Part shown: one piece after another, positions 21,188-31,128 of the stretch
How the letters are laid out: every line of letters begins with the position of its first letter
Position numbering within the stretch: the first letter of the stretch is position 1
Assembly: GCA_015179125.1 (NCBI GenBank)
Contig: WHVA01000156.1
Coordinates: 124,001-188,000 of the forward strand
DNA from: Gautieria morchelliformis
Taxonomy: Eukaryota > Basidiomycota > Agaricomycetes > Gomphales > Gomphaceae
Reading direction: 5' to 3'
DNA length: 64,000 bases
The notes under the pieces: generated by a model
Databases searched by the model: none
What the model was told of the DNA's origin: nothing
Seen by the model: only the letters and a program-made list of their open reading frames with translations
Program-made: the position numbers and the translations under genes

Positions 21188-21199
21188 GGTTATGGGCCC
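21188..21199 (+). promoter_or_regulatory. copia-type primer binding site of element G
   Basis: GGTTATGGGCCC directly follows the 5' LTR end (CCTATA). It is the same PBS type as in elements K, F and E, of the internal initiator-tRNA-Met class known from Drosophila copia. Confidence 0.7.
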
Positions 21200-21269
21200 T
21201 GGCCGTAACTAATCACACATCTAATCTTATCTATCACACTTCCATATCAGTAAAAATCGACCTTCAATA

Positions 21270-24200
21270 TCTATTGCCAACACCAACAATACATACAAAA
21301 TTAACCCACTCAATGGGGACAATTACGCTGCTTGGCACCGCTGCCTCGAATGGATCTTGGATGACCAAGATCTCTGGGAAGTCACCATCGGCAGCAAGGC
21401 AGTACCTGAACCAGCAGACCCAAGAAACGTAACAGTGGCAGAGGGACAGGCAATCACAGATTGGAAGAAGAAGGACAAGAAGGCGAGAAAGGAAATATGC
21501 TTGCGCATTTCTGATGAGCATTTGGTCTATATTGACCAGTCAATGACAAGTAAGGACATCTGGACTAGGCTACAAGGAATCTTCTAATCTAAAGGTGCAG
21601 TCGGCATCATTAACCTTCGATGAGATTTCTTCCGTACCTTTGCCGAGGACGGAGCCAAAATGGAAGAACATATTCGAAAACTCCGAGGACTCGGGCAGGA
21701 GCTAAATGTGCATGGCCAAATAATCACAGATGTCGACTTCTCCAATACATTGCTCACCTCGCTTCTGGATTCTTGGTCCTCATTCATTACCGCGGTCAAC
21801 GCCGGCAGAGTTGCAGTCTCGTCGGAAGTCCTGATAGCCAGGATCCTGGATGAAGATCGAGCACGGCAAGCAGGATCGGCTCGTCAAACAGCGCTTAGAA
21901 CACAGGATGATTCCGGCGCCACAAAAGGAAAATGCCGGAACTGTGGAAAAAAGAGGCACTATGTAAAAGATTGCTGGGCAAAAGGGGGTGGCAAAGAAGG
22001 CCAGGCACCCACTTGGTACAAGTTGAAGGACAATGACACTGCTAAGCAATCCGATGAACCGGAATTCACATTTATAGCTGACAATGACAAAGCACTAGTC
22101 TCACTATCAGCCTCGGATTGGCTTGCAGATTCAGCTGCAAGCACACACATAACCCGCTGCTGACAAGATTTCTCGACGTATATGGAAGACCCATCTGAAA
22201 TTGATGGGATTACTCCTGGCGCCACGCTCAAAACGCATGGACGAGGCACAGTACCCCTTGAATTCAAAATCGGCAACAGGGTATTCATGATAAAGTTAAC
22301 CGATGTAAAATATGCACCTGAGGTGCCCAATAACCTCATTAGCATAGGGCGCCTCACGGACATCGGGCACTCAGCCACGTTCTCATCAACCGGTGTTCAA
22401 TTCAAAGCGGCCAAAACCGGCATTATCTTTGGTGAAGGAAAGAAGATTGGGCAGATATATCGTGTCAGGTGTGGAGGAGCCAAGAACAGAAAAGATTTTG
22501 TGGCCATAGCAGGAGCATGTACCTTGGACAAATGGCATCGTATCCTCGGACATGTGAACTATTGGACTATCAAAACCATAAAGGGTAATGACCTAGTCAA
22601 GGGCCTAATCATTGACGAGTCACAGGCACCAACCCAATGCACTGCTTGTATTCAAGGCAAACACCATGTCAACCCTTTCCCGAAAAACGCTGAGGACATT
22701 GCCAAGCAACCAGGTGATCTGGTTGTGTCCGATGTGTGGGGTCCTGCCCAAATTGAGGGTCCAGCCTGCGAGCGCTATTTCTACTCATTCACTGATGCCA
22801 AGACTAGGTACACAATGGTCTATTTTGGGAGCACAAAAGACGAGGCATTAAAAAACTTTGAAATGTTCAAAGAAATGCTCGAGACACAAACAGGTCACAA
22901 AATCAAGATTTTTCGATCAGATAATGGTGGAGAATATGTCAATAAACCCTTCAAGGATTATTGTGCCAAGAATGGGATTATCATGGAAACGATGGCACCA
23001 TACTCACCCACCCAAAATGGCATCACTGAACGGCTCAATAGGACATTATTGGAGCATGCCCGAGCCATGTTTTTTGCAAAAGACTTACCTAAAATCTTAT
23101 GGCCGGAGGCGGTGAACTATGCTTGTTACATCAAAAATAGATCACCGACACGGGCGCTCGGCACACAGATCACACCATATCAGGCTTTCCTCGGCAAGAA
23201 ACCTGATGTCTCCAGACTTGAAGAATTTGGGACGCGTTGCTGGGTAATGGTGCCAGATCAACGTCGCACCAAACTCGACCCAAAGGCGGAAGAGCACCTC
23301 TTAATTGGTGTCGCTGAGCATGCCAAAGCATGGAAATATTACAATAAAAAATCTAGGCATGTTCAAATATCCCAAAATATCTCATTCGATGAAAACGACA
23401 CTAAACTATTCCCCATACCCAATGAAGAGGAATCCGCTGTGCTCGAGGGGGAGATAGAAGCACGTGAGCAACAGTCAGGGGGAGCGGAAGCTAATGAGGT
23501 AACAGAAGCCGGGGCAGAAGCAACAACCCCAGATACATCCACGGCAACTACATCAGTAATACCACCGGTCAAGAACCAAGTACCAGCAGCAGGCACCAGA
23601 AGGAGTAGCCGGATTACCAATAGACCTGACTATTGACAGGTCAATGACCCAGACCAGGCGTATGTCAGCAATGAAGTCACCACAGAACCTCACAGCTATG
23701 CTGAGGCCATCAATTGGCCGGATTCACCGATTTGGTAAAAAGCGATGGAGACCGAAATAGAGTAGCACCAGGAGATAGGAACCTGGGAACTGGTGCAACT
23801 GCCATGGGACCGCAACGTCATCGGATCCCGATGGGTCTACGCAGTAAAAACATGACCTGATGGGGAATTAGAGAAAGGAAAGGTGCGAGTTGTGGCTCAA
23901 GGATTCACACAAAGGCCAGGAATGGATTATTATGAAATAACCTCCCCAGTTGTCAAATCCGACTCACTACGTCTATTATTAGCGATTGCAAACAGTCTCA
24001 ATTGGGAGATTGAGATGATGGACGTAAAAGGAGCATATCTCAATTCTGAATTAGAAGAAGAGATTTATATGAAGCAACCGGAGGGGTTTAATGATGGATC
24101 AGGGCGGGTACTAAAATTACAACGCGCTATCTATGGCCTCAAACAATCTGGACGGGCTTGGCACCAGCGACTCCATAACACATTACTCGGCCTGGGATAC

Positions 24201-25231
24201 ACTCAAAGCACAGCCGATGAGTGTATCTATCTCAGGAAATATGGATCCGACATTGAAATTATTTCAGTGTATGTTGACGACCTAGGACTTTTTACAAACA
24301 CAAGTACAGGGATGACTAGGGTTAAGGGGGAGCTCAATGGGAAATTCACAATGACGGACTTGGGAGAGATGAAGAAAATTTTAGGGATAAGGGTGGAAAG
24401 GAATAGGTTGGAGGGCACCTTGAAGATTTCACAAAGAACGTACATCGACACGATGCTGGTGCATTTCCAGATGCAAGACGCAAACCCTGTATCAACTCCA
24501 CTGAATATTTCGGTTAAACTCGACTTATCCGTGGAATCCAAAAAGGTACCTGAGATCAACGCTCCTTACGCTCAGGCCATCGGTTCGCTCATGTATGCCG
24601 CGCTCGGCACTCAACCGGATATAGCTTTTGTGGTCCAGCATCTTAGTCAATTCACCAATTCTTATGGCCCGGAACATTGGACCACAATCAAACATGTACT
24701 TCGATATCTTAAAGGCACACGCGATGGTGGAATTATCTTTAGGCGAGATATGGGTATCGATCTCCAATTGTTTGTGGATGCAGATTATGCAAACCGTGCA
24801 GATGCGCTATCTATTGGTGGATATATAGCCATGCTTGGAGGAGGATCTATCACATGGAGTGCCAAAAAACAACGGACCGTCTCACTCTCAACCACTGAAG
24901 CCGTGTATATTGCACTTACTGAGGGCACCAAGCAGTTAATCTGGCTCAGGCGCGCACTTCAGGAACTCGGCATTAACCAAAACAACCCAACCTCTATACA
25001 ATGAGATAACCTCGGAGCTATTACCCTTTCCCACAACGCTACTTATCACGCTTGGACAAAACACATCAATGTTGCCTACCATTTCATCCATGAGAAAGTG
25101 GCCTCTTGCGAGGCTTCACTTACTTACATCAGGTCGAAGGAAAATCCAGCGGATCTAATGACAAAGGGATTAGAGTTGAGTCAATGCAAATATTTGAGAG
25201 GAAAGTTAGGTTTCACCGAAGTGAGGGGGAG
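21270..25231 (+). pseudogene. copia G gag-pol, one frame with about eight stop codons
   Basis: All domains lie in a single frame. Gag (NPLNGDNYAAWHR near 21303 onward); zinc knuckle CRNCGKKRHYVKDC near 21937, with the usual glycine replaced by arginine; protease with DSAASTHIT near 22128; gag-pre-integrase; integrase core (SDVWGP near 22728, FRSDNGGEY near 22910, TERLNRT near 23027); RT (AYLNSELEEEIYMKQPEG near 24034, YVDDLGLF near 24269); RNase H (DADYANRADALSIGG near 24777, TKHINVAYHF near 25057). In-frame stops occur at about 21585, 21618, 22161, 23634, 23736, 23766, 23853 and 25002. At least four fit C-to-T change (CGA to TGA, CAA to TAA, CAG to TAG). No frameshift was found. The first codon of gag is not certain. 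Confidence 0.88.
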
Positions 25232-25442
25232 TGTTGGATAGCGGCACTTCGGCACACTTACGCAACCCGATGACGCGTGCAAGGACAAAGGCTATAGGAG
25301 AACAAGGAGTGCAGCAAAGTACAAAGTGCGCTTTGTACTTTGCTGCGAAGGAAAATCCAACGGATCTAATGACAAAGGGATTAGAGTTGAGTCAACACAA
25401 ATATTTGAGAGGAAAGTTAGGTTTCACCGAAGTGAGGGGGAA
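25232..25442 (+). repeat. tandem duplication at the 3' end of copia G
   Basis: A partial LTR (25232 to about 25343) is followed by a second copy of the pol end and polypurine tract (about 25344-25442), then the complete 3' LTR. The repeated pol end (ENPADLMTKGLELSQ-like) is nearly identical to 25139-25231. Period is 211 bp. Confidence 0.8.
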
Positions 25443-25683
25443 TGTTGGATAGCGGCACTTCGGCACACTTACGCAACCTGATGACGCGTGCAAGGACAAA
25501 GGATATAGGAGAGCAAGGAGCACAGCAAAGTACAAAGCGCGCTTTGTACTTTGCAAAGACAAAAGGATTCAACTATAATTAGAATAGTGTTTATGTATTT
25601 AAGTCAGCGATCTGAACTGTTATAGAGCATCGAATCTACCACCAACTATTACTACTATATTTTGTGAGCACCTTCAACCTATA
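25443..25683 (+). repeat. 3' LTR of copia G (241 bp)
   Basis: TGTTGGATAGCGGC to CAACCTATA. It differs from the reassembled 5' LTR at only a few positions, so the insertion is fairly young. A TATA-like stretch and a palindromic AAAGTACAAAGCGCGCTTTG/TACTTTG segment are visible. Confidence 0.85.
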
Positions 25684-25951
25684 TGCCCTGGATGCAAGCA
25701 GCACACTGTGTGACCAGCGCAGATGTGTCTACCTCCATCCCGGTGACCAGGTCATGCGATTTCATGGTTTTGATCGTGCTGACACTCACATGTTCGAGGA
25801 TCTGATGCCAGGTATCCCAGGACTTTGGCTTAGCCACAGCGGCGAAGTCTGTCTGGATACCAGGACAGATCCAGGCACGCATGAGGTAAACACGGCCTAC
25901 TTTGCGCCCCTCAGCGAAGATGGTTCCAGACTGGGAATGGAACTTCACGCC

Positions 25952-26384
25952 TGTCAGGGGAACACCAATCACACACTGCTTTATCACAATGTGCTTTATC
26001 GCAGTGTGCATTATCGCATGCTTTATCGCAGCGTGTCGTTGGTGGCCCCGGAGCTCCTCCTAGCCTTTGGCATCCTTCTGTCTTGTGTTCCATTTATTTC
26101 CCTTCCTGTTCCAGCCCCTTACGACATCATTCCTTCCTTATCTGTCCAGCCCTGTTATCACTGGCGTGATTGATTATGTAACTCGGGCATTTGGTGATCG
26201 GGCTAGCATGCCTGAGTTTACTTATAGTCGTAGTTAGGTGGCGAAGGGGTTCCTTAGAGTTTTCTCTTTGGATCCCCCTTCGCAGGTATGTCTGTGTCCT
26301 GTATATGGTTCTCTATCTTACTTTGGATCCCCCTTCACCAGTTCACCGCTTGAGTGTAGAGCGTCTGCCTAGGTTGCCCTTATA
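25952..26384 (+). repeat. solo LTR of the gypsy H family in copia F
   Basis: Begins TGTCAGGGGAACACC, ends GGTTGCCCTTATA, flanked by the perfect duplication ACGCC (25947-25951 and 26385-26389). The last ~345 bases match the H LTR at 2250-2596. The F reading frame resumes on both sides. The 5' third contains repeated CTTTATCGCA-like units (25980-26035) absent from the H LTR. Confidence 0.88.
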
Positions 26385-27122
26385 ACGCCCTTGTTAGTAA
26401 ACAGGGCGACGTGCTCCATGTCCGTGAGCCATCCCATGCTGAGTATATTGTTTGGCGCATTGGGGGCGTGCTTCATGTCTGTGAGTCTCACCGTGAATGT
26501 GCGATTACCGGCGCAGAACTCCATTTGAACAACCCCATGCCCTAGGGTTTTCAACGGGCTCCCAGGTGTGATACCATCGATCCCAGACGGTTCCGCCTTA
26601 AAGTTGACAAAATGGTCCCTGCTCCGGGCTATATGAGTCGTCGACCCCATGTCTGCCAGCCAGTCAGATGCGGAAAAGATGCGGAAATGTCAGCACAGTA
26701 GGTCAGGTCTTCAGCAAGGGATGAATGGTCGTCGTTGTCAACGGACTCTATGGCGGCAAAAGCGAATTTGTCAGCAGCGCTGTTATTTTCGGTAGCCTGC
26801 TTAGCGGAATTCTTAGGTTTGTTGCCTTTCCACCATTTAGGTGCGTCCCCCTCCTTGCCACCACCCTTAGCCCAACAATCCTTAACCCAGTGACCCTTCT
26901 TTCCACAGTTGTTGCATTTACCCTTTGTAGCACCATCACCACGTCCATTCCGGCCTTTTCTGTGGGTTCTATCCTGGATCCGCAGGGCCATCTCGGTACT
27001 CTGAGTAGATTGCCGAGTACTGTCCTCCTCCAGGATATGTATGATCAGGGTGTCAGAGGTGAGCATGGGAACAGCAGGGTTGATGGCAGTGAGGAAGGTG
27101 GACCAGGAACCGGGTAAGGAGG

Positions 27123-27612
27123 TGTAAGGGCAACCCTGGCTAGTTGTGGAGATCACACTACCACACAACTGACAAGGGGAAATCCAAAGTATGTATAAAT
27201 GAACAGAGTATACAAGAGAGGGGATTCTCACCTGACAAGGGGAAATCCAAAGAGAAAAGTCTAAGGACCCCCAATGTCAGCGAGCCCGTATTATACTACG
27301 CTGCACAGCCAGGGACAACATTTGGCACCCGCCATCAACCCTGCATCTCCTTGACCACCCTGACCCTTGATCGACCCTTGATGCCACCTATTACGCGAGT
27401 CGCTTGATTTCCGACACTGTTCCGAGAGTGGAAGTCGGAAATTGGAGTGGAACTGGCAAGGCGAACAGAACTGGTGGAAGTTCTCCCAGAAGCGGAATCA
27501 TTTCCGAAAGCGGAGGCGGAGATGGAATCGGAACTGGAAGTGGAGTCAGAAATGGAGTCGGAACTGGGTGCGGTGTCGGAACTGGAAATGGAAAACAGGG
27601 TGTCCCCTGACA
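27123..27612 (+). repeat. solo LTR (family TGTAAGGG), copy 2
   Basis: 490 bp, same ends as copy 1, flanked on both sides by GGAGG (27118-27122, 27613-27617). It sits in the gag of copia F. Confidence 0.9.
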
Positions 27613-27647
27613 GGAGGTGAGTAGTGCGTTGCAGAATTCGTGGTCGC

Positions 27648-28137
27648 TGTAAGGGCAACCCTGGCTGGTTGTGGAGATCACACTACCACACAACTGACAA
27701 GGGGAAATCCAAAGTATGTATAAATGAACAGAGTACACAAGAGAGGGGATTCTCACCTGACAAGGGGAAATCCAAAGAGAAAAGTCTAAGGACCCCCAAT
27801 GTCAGCGAGCCCGTATTATACTACGCTGCGCAGCCAGGGACAACATTTGGCACCCGCCATCAACCCTGCATCTCCTTGACCACCCTGACCCTTGATCGAC
27901 CCTTGATTCCACCTATTACGCGAGTCGCTTGATTTCCGACACTGTTCCGAGAGTGGAAGTCGGAAATTGGAGTGGAACTGGCAAGGCGAACAGAACTGGT
28001 GGAAGTTCTCCCAGAAGCGGAATCATTTCTGAAAGCGGAGGCGGAGATGGAATCGGAACCGGAAGCGGAGTCGGAAATGGAGTCGGAACTGGGTGCGGTG
28101 TCGGAACTGGAAATGGAAAACAGGGTGTCCCCTGACA
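27648..28137 (+). repeat. solo LTR (family TGTAAGGG), copy 3, with mismatched flanks
   Basis: 490 bp. Its left flank is GTCGC (27643-27647) but its right flank is GGAGG (28138-28142), so it cannot be a simple insertion. The 35-bp F segment on its left (27613-27647) is repeated exactly on its right (28138-28172). It is best read as the product of unequal crossing-over between copies 2 and 4. Confidence 0.9.
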
Positions 28138-28172
28138 GGAGGTGAGTAGTGCGTTGCAGAATTCGTGGTCGC

Positions 28173-28644
28173 TGTAAGGGCAACCCTGGCTGGTTGTGGA
28201 GATCACACTACCACACAACTGACAAGGGGAAATCCAAAGTATGTATAAATGAACAGAGTATACAAGAGAGGGGATTCTCACCTGACAAGGGGAAATCCAA
28301 AGAGAAAAGTCTAAGGACCCCCCATGTCAGCGAGCCCGTATTATACTACACTGCGCAGCCAGGGACAACACTTGGCACCCACCATCAACCCTGCATCCCC
28401 CTGACCTCCCTGACCCTTTATCTACCCTTGATGCCACCTATTACCCGAGTCGCTTGATTTCCGACACTGTTCCGAGAGCAGAAGTCGGAAATTGGAGTGC
28501 AACTGGCAAAGCGAACAGAACTGGTGGAAGTTCTCCCAGAAGCAGAATCATTTCCGAAAGCGGAGGCGGAGATGGAATGGGAACTGGAAGCGGAGTCGGA
28601 AATGGAGTCAGAACTGGGAATGGAAAACAGGGTGTCCCCTGACA
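28173..28644 (+). repeat. solo LTR (family TGTAAGGG), copy 4
   Basis: 472 bp with an 18-bp internal deletion, flanked by GTCGC on both sides (28168-28172 and 28645-28649). It sits 35 bp from the GGAGG site in the uninterrupted F gag. Confidence 0.9.
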
Positions 28645-29164
28645 GTCGCTGACCAGATCGCCAAGTGCATGCAGTTGCTTTTGGAGGCTGCGGAGATTTT
28701 GGATATGCTCCTCCAGGTTGCCGCCCTCTGCTGCGAAGGTATGGAAAAAATCCCTATGCACATTGATTATGCCCAACGGCCCTCTTGCCTCAAAAATCGT
28801 AAGCAGGGCTTGCCATACCTCATGTGCCGTTGAGGCACCATATGTATATACCAGGTATTCATCACTAATATGAAGGCTGATTGCCCTGAACGTTTGTTGA
28901 TCTTTTTTAGTCCAGTCTGTGATCGCTTACCTTTCAGGGTCGGTGACGTTTTTATCGTCAGCCGGCACTGGCTTCGTCGTCTGTCCCGCTGTGTGGTCCT
29001 ACAGATCTTGCTCTAGCAAGATCCATCACATTTTCTCCTTCCATGCAGGGTAGTTATCCCCAGTAAGCGGCTCGATTCGGGATAGTGAACTTGGCTGTAT
29101 GAGGGCAGACATATCGGCGATTGTTACAGAACTTTTACTTGACTTTCGGGCTATGGTTTAGAGC

Positions 29165-29179
29165 GCGGGGCTCATAACC
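29165..29179 (-). promoter_or_regulatory. copia-type primer binding site of element F
   Basis: Minus strand GGTTATGAGCCCCGC immediately after the LTR end TCTCAACA. One base differs from the PBS of K and G. Confidence 0.65.
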
Positions 29180-29350
29180 TGTTGAGAGTAGTGATAGTAA
29201 AAGGACAAGATTGTTATTCCTCAATTCGTGAGGTCTCAGAAAAATATACAGTGACTAGCTACTGTAACTATGGGATTCGAGAGGCGCTTGAACTAGTGGA
29301 ACCATGAGTGACCATAGATGAGTAATGGTTGAGCGATGGATACTTCAACA
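29180..29350 (-). repeat. 5' LTR of copia F (171 bp)
   Basis: Minus strand TGTTGAAGTATCC to TACTCTCAACA, with matching terminal TGTTGA/TCAACA. The bases just upstream on the minus strand (29351-29363) are G-rich, like a polypurine tract, which may mean this LTR is also the 3' LTR of a lost neighbour; that is only a possibility. Confidence 0.65.
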
Positions 29351-29757
29351 CTCACTGCCCCCCAAACTATGAAATAGTAAACAACTTATGTTGTAGTGTG
29401 TACGTCAACCGCGTGTCAGGAGGCAAAGGTGTGTTACATGAGCCCTATTGCTGCCAGGTGTACTAGGGGCTATGGAATCGTGCAGAACTAGAGAAAGGAT
29501 TTTTGTTTGTACACCTGGTCTGTGGGGAGAATGCTCAGAATTCAAACCGCTATTTAGTATAAACCTTTCCACTATATGTCCATTAGTGGATGAATTTTCG
29601 ATGCAAGGTATATTCTAATTCCCCACCGATTGTCAGATTTCAGTATGGCAATATATCTGTATACATGTTTTAATTAACAGCTGTCCAATGTTCACCTCTC
29701 TTCAGCTTTCTGCCTGCAAAAAGCTGACGTTCCTTCTTTCGAGATGAACAGGTACAA
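29351..29757. other. intergenic stretch, no gene seen
   Basis: About 400 bases between the F LTR and the 3' end of the RlpA-like pseudogene. No ORF with a recognisable domain, no terminal repeats and no clear RNA gene. It would include the 3' untranslated region of the minus-strand gene. Confidence 0.5.
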
Positions 29758-30305
29758 TCAAACACCGACACTGGCTGACAGTAAGTGCCATGTGATGCCA
29801 TGAAGTCATCCCACACTTTCATCGGCTAATTGGTCGAATGCGGCTGGCGACATGTCGAGGTCAAACTGAGTGCAACTCGCGCACTTGTCTTCAACAGAAA
29901 CGGTGACAGTTTTGCCACCAGCTGTGAGAAAGGAGAACTCAGAGTATTGCCAAATATGAGAAGGTGACTACTAACGAGCTGTGGCTTGGACCTTCCGACC
30001 ACACACCAGGTTTCCATTCATTTGTGGACCACTGAGAAAGAAGGTATTACAGTCAGTACTATATCGCTGACACATAGTAATTGTGCTCACAAGCTGTTAA
30101 AAAACTCAAATGATACCGCGACCATTAGATCTGATGCAACATTGATTTTTCCACAGGCTCCCAGGCTGGGCGGGAAGAAGGTCAGGTCATCAGAGTGGGT
30201 TAACGCGAGTCGCATTAACCCACTCTGGTGACCTGACCTTGCGACGGGGGCCGAGTTAGCGAGCACGATAAATGCAAGAAAGGCAGCAACAATGAATGTG
30301 AACAT
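29758..30305 (-). pseudogene. secreted RlpA-like double-psi beta-barrel protein, one nonsense codon
   Basis: Three exons on the minus strand: 30305-30091, 30031-29976 and 29921-29758, with GT-AG introns of 59 and 54 nt. They join to 145 codons in frame. The product starts with a signal peptide (MFTFIVAAFLAFIVLANSAP) and continues with family hallmarks: DLTFFPPSLGACGKIN, a VCGRKV segment, the VEDKCASC motif and LDMSPAAFDQLADESVG. Fungal members of this expansin-like/RlpA family are small secreted proteins. A TGA at 29806-29808 falls where relatives read arginine before the last beta-strand (GITWHLL), a CGA-to-TGA type change, so the terminal 15 codons are cut off. Codons between about 24 and 44 are replaced by or contain a 63-bp hairpin (30178-30240). 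A product could still be made, lacking the last strand. Confidence 0.82.
30178..30240. repeat. 63-bp in-frame hairpin inside exon 1 of the RlpA-like gene
   Basis: Arms 30178-30203 and 30215-30240 are 26 bp each with one mismatch, separated by 11 bases. The total of 63 bp equals 21 codons and keeps the frame. It lies just after the signal peptide, where relatives have only a few residues. Confidence 0.8.
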
Positions 30306-30380
30306 GATGTACGATGGGGGAATGTAGATGAGGTCTGTGGAGAGGAGGATTGACGACTGAGGGTAATAATGACCAGACAG

Positions 30381-30540
30381 CTAGTGATGGGCAGGGCCCA
30401 GCTCAGCCCCAAAGCCCGGGCTTGGGCCCGGCCTGCTCGGGCTTGGGCTTCCCAAATCCTGAGCCAGGCCATTGCCAGCAGGCCCGGCTTGGCTCGGGCT
30501 AAGCCCGGCTTGGGCCGCGGCCTGTTGGTGGGGAACTAGA
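30381..30540 (+). mobile_element. hAT terminal fragment
   Basis: Starts CTAGTGATGGGCAGGGCC and is filled with GGGCTTGGGC/GGCCTG motifs, ending CCTGTTGGTGGGGAAC. The same ~160-bp arrangement occurs at 55226-55378 beside a hAT transposase gene. No partner end or 8-bp duplication is visible, so it is a stray end. Confidence 0.6.
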
Positions 30541-30824
30541 CATGTATGTTGCACCTCCAACAACAGCACCACCACCTGCCACCACCACTGGTGCGGACAC
30601 ACCAGCACCCATTCCCCTGCACACCTGCAGCCCCATACACACGTGCACACGCAGCTGCAGGTGCACACCCACCCCCATGCAGATGCCCACACGCACCCGC
30701 ACACACAGTCGCAGTCGGAGGAGCAAGGTGTTGGAGTTGCAAGCATGACCTACACCCATACACAACTCCGCTCAGATGCATGTCGAAGTTCACTCCCTTT
30801 CCTCAGTCTATCACACATACACCT
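30541..30824 (+). repeat. low-complexity CA/ACC-rich tract
   Basis: Runs of CAACAGCACCACCACC- and CACACACCC-like units. Frames can be opened in most phases on both strands, giving Thr/Pro/His-rich or Cys/Val-rich translations. I regard these as simple-sequence artefacts and not genes. Confidence 0.6.
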
Positions 30825-31128
30825 GTGAGACTGAGGTAATGTGATCTCACCATGATACTGTTTCACACATGTATTGATACAGCTGTACCTAGATCTGACC
30901 TACCGGTACAGATTCCTACAGGTTATGGGCCTACCATCCCCGCTTTAGTCACACTACTACGCGTGGAAGATTACTCTCGTCTACATATCGCTTAGCCAAT
31001 CGAATCTAGATGTACTTTTCAGACACATATATCCACTCTATTCCCACACACGCCACCGCATCATCACTATCACAATGGTTCTCGATTATAACGTCAGAAT
31101 AAAGGATGTTGAGAAACTGAAGGAGGTA
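30825..31128 (+). mobile_element. copia 5' fragment: LTR end, PBS and first codons of gag
   Basis: A short LTR remnant ends at CCTACA and is followed by the copia-type PBS GGTTATGGGCC (30921-30931), a ~145-base leader and an ATG at about 31076 that opens MVLDYNVRIKDVEKLKEVL. At 31129 it is cut by the LTR of element J. It represents another copia family from which only the first 300 bases remain. Confidence 0.65.

Larger units (their letters stand above)
19872..25683 (+). mobile_element. Ty1/copia element G, complete but inactivated
   Basis: 5' LTR 19872-19995 plus 21071-21187 (241 bp once the inserted 1.07 kb element is removed), PBS 21188-21199, gag-pol to 25231, 3' LTR 25443-25683 (241 bp). 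A perfect 5-bp duplication TGCCC flanks it (19867-19871 and 25684-25688). It lies in the opposite orientation inside the pre-integrase region of copia F. The 3' end carries a tandem duplication (25232-25442). The LTRs start TGTTGG but end CCTATA, not CA. Confidence 0.92.
18697..29112 (-). pseudogene. copia F gag-pol, in pieces with several nonsense codons
   Basis: Pieces on the minus strand: 29112-28645 (gag start MSALIQPSSLSRIEPLTGDN, with TGA and TAG stops within 50 codons); 28172-28138 or its duplicate 27647-27613; 27122-26385 (gag end, zinc knuckle CNNCGKKGHWVKDC, protease region with SDWLAD-like remnant); 25951-25684 (gag-pre-integrase, CAACIQG); 19871-19824 and 18766-18697 (integrase start, SISDV then a stop where relatives have WGPA). 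Copia G, itself the insert, is a good template for aligning it. No RT is present in the window. Confidence 0.78.
18697..29350 (-). mobile_element. Ty1/copia element F, the oldest host of the nest
   Basis: 5' LTR 29180-29350, PBS 29165-29179, gag from ATG 29112, reading downward through zinc knuckle, protease and pre-integrase into the integrase, where it is lost at 18697 against the E palindrome. It has been split by solo LTRs (27123-28644, 25952-26384), copia G (19872-25683) and a 1.06 kb element (18767-19823). Each piece of F resumes exactly where the previous one stopped once the 5-bp duplications are removed. Confidence 0.85.

Noticed and set aside
30381..30840. Several overlapping ORFs (Thr/Pro/His-rich or Cys/Val-rich)
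   Set aside because: Open in most frames because of hAT GC-rich repeats and CA/ACC low-complexity sequence; no domain.
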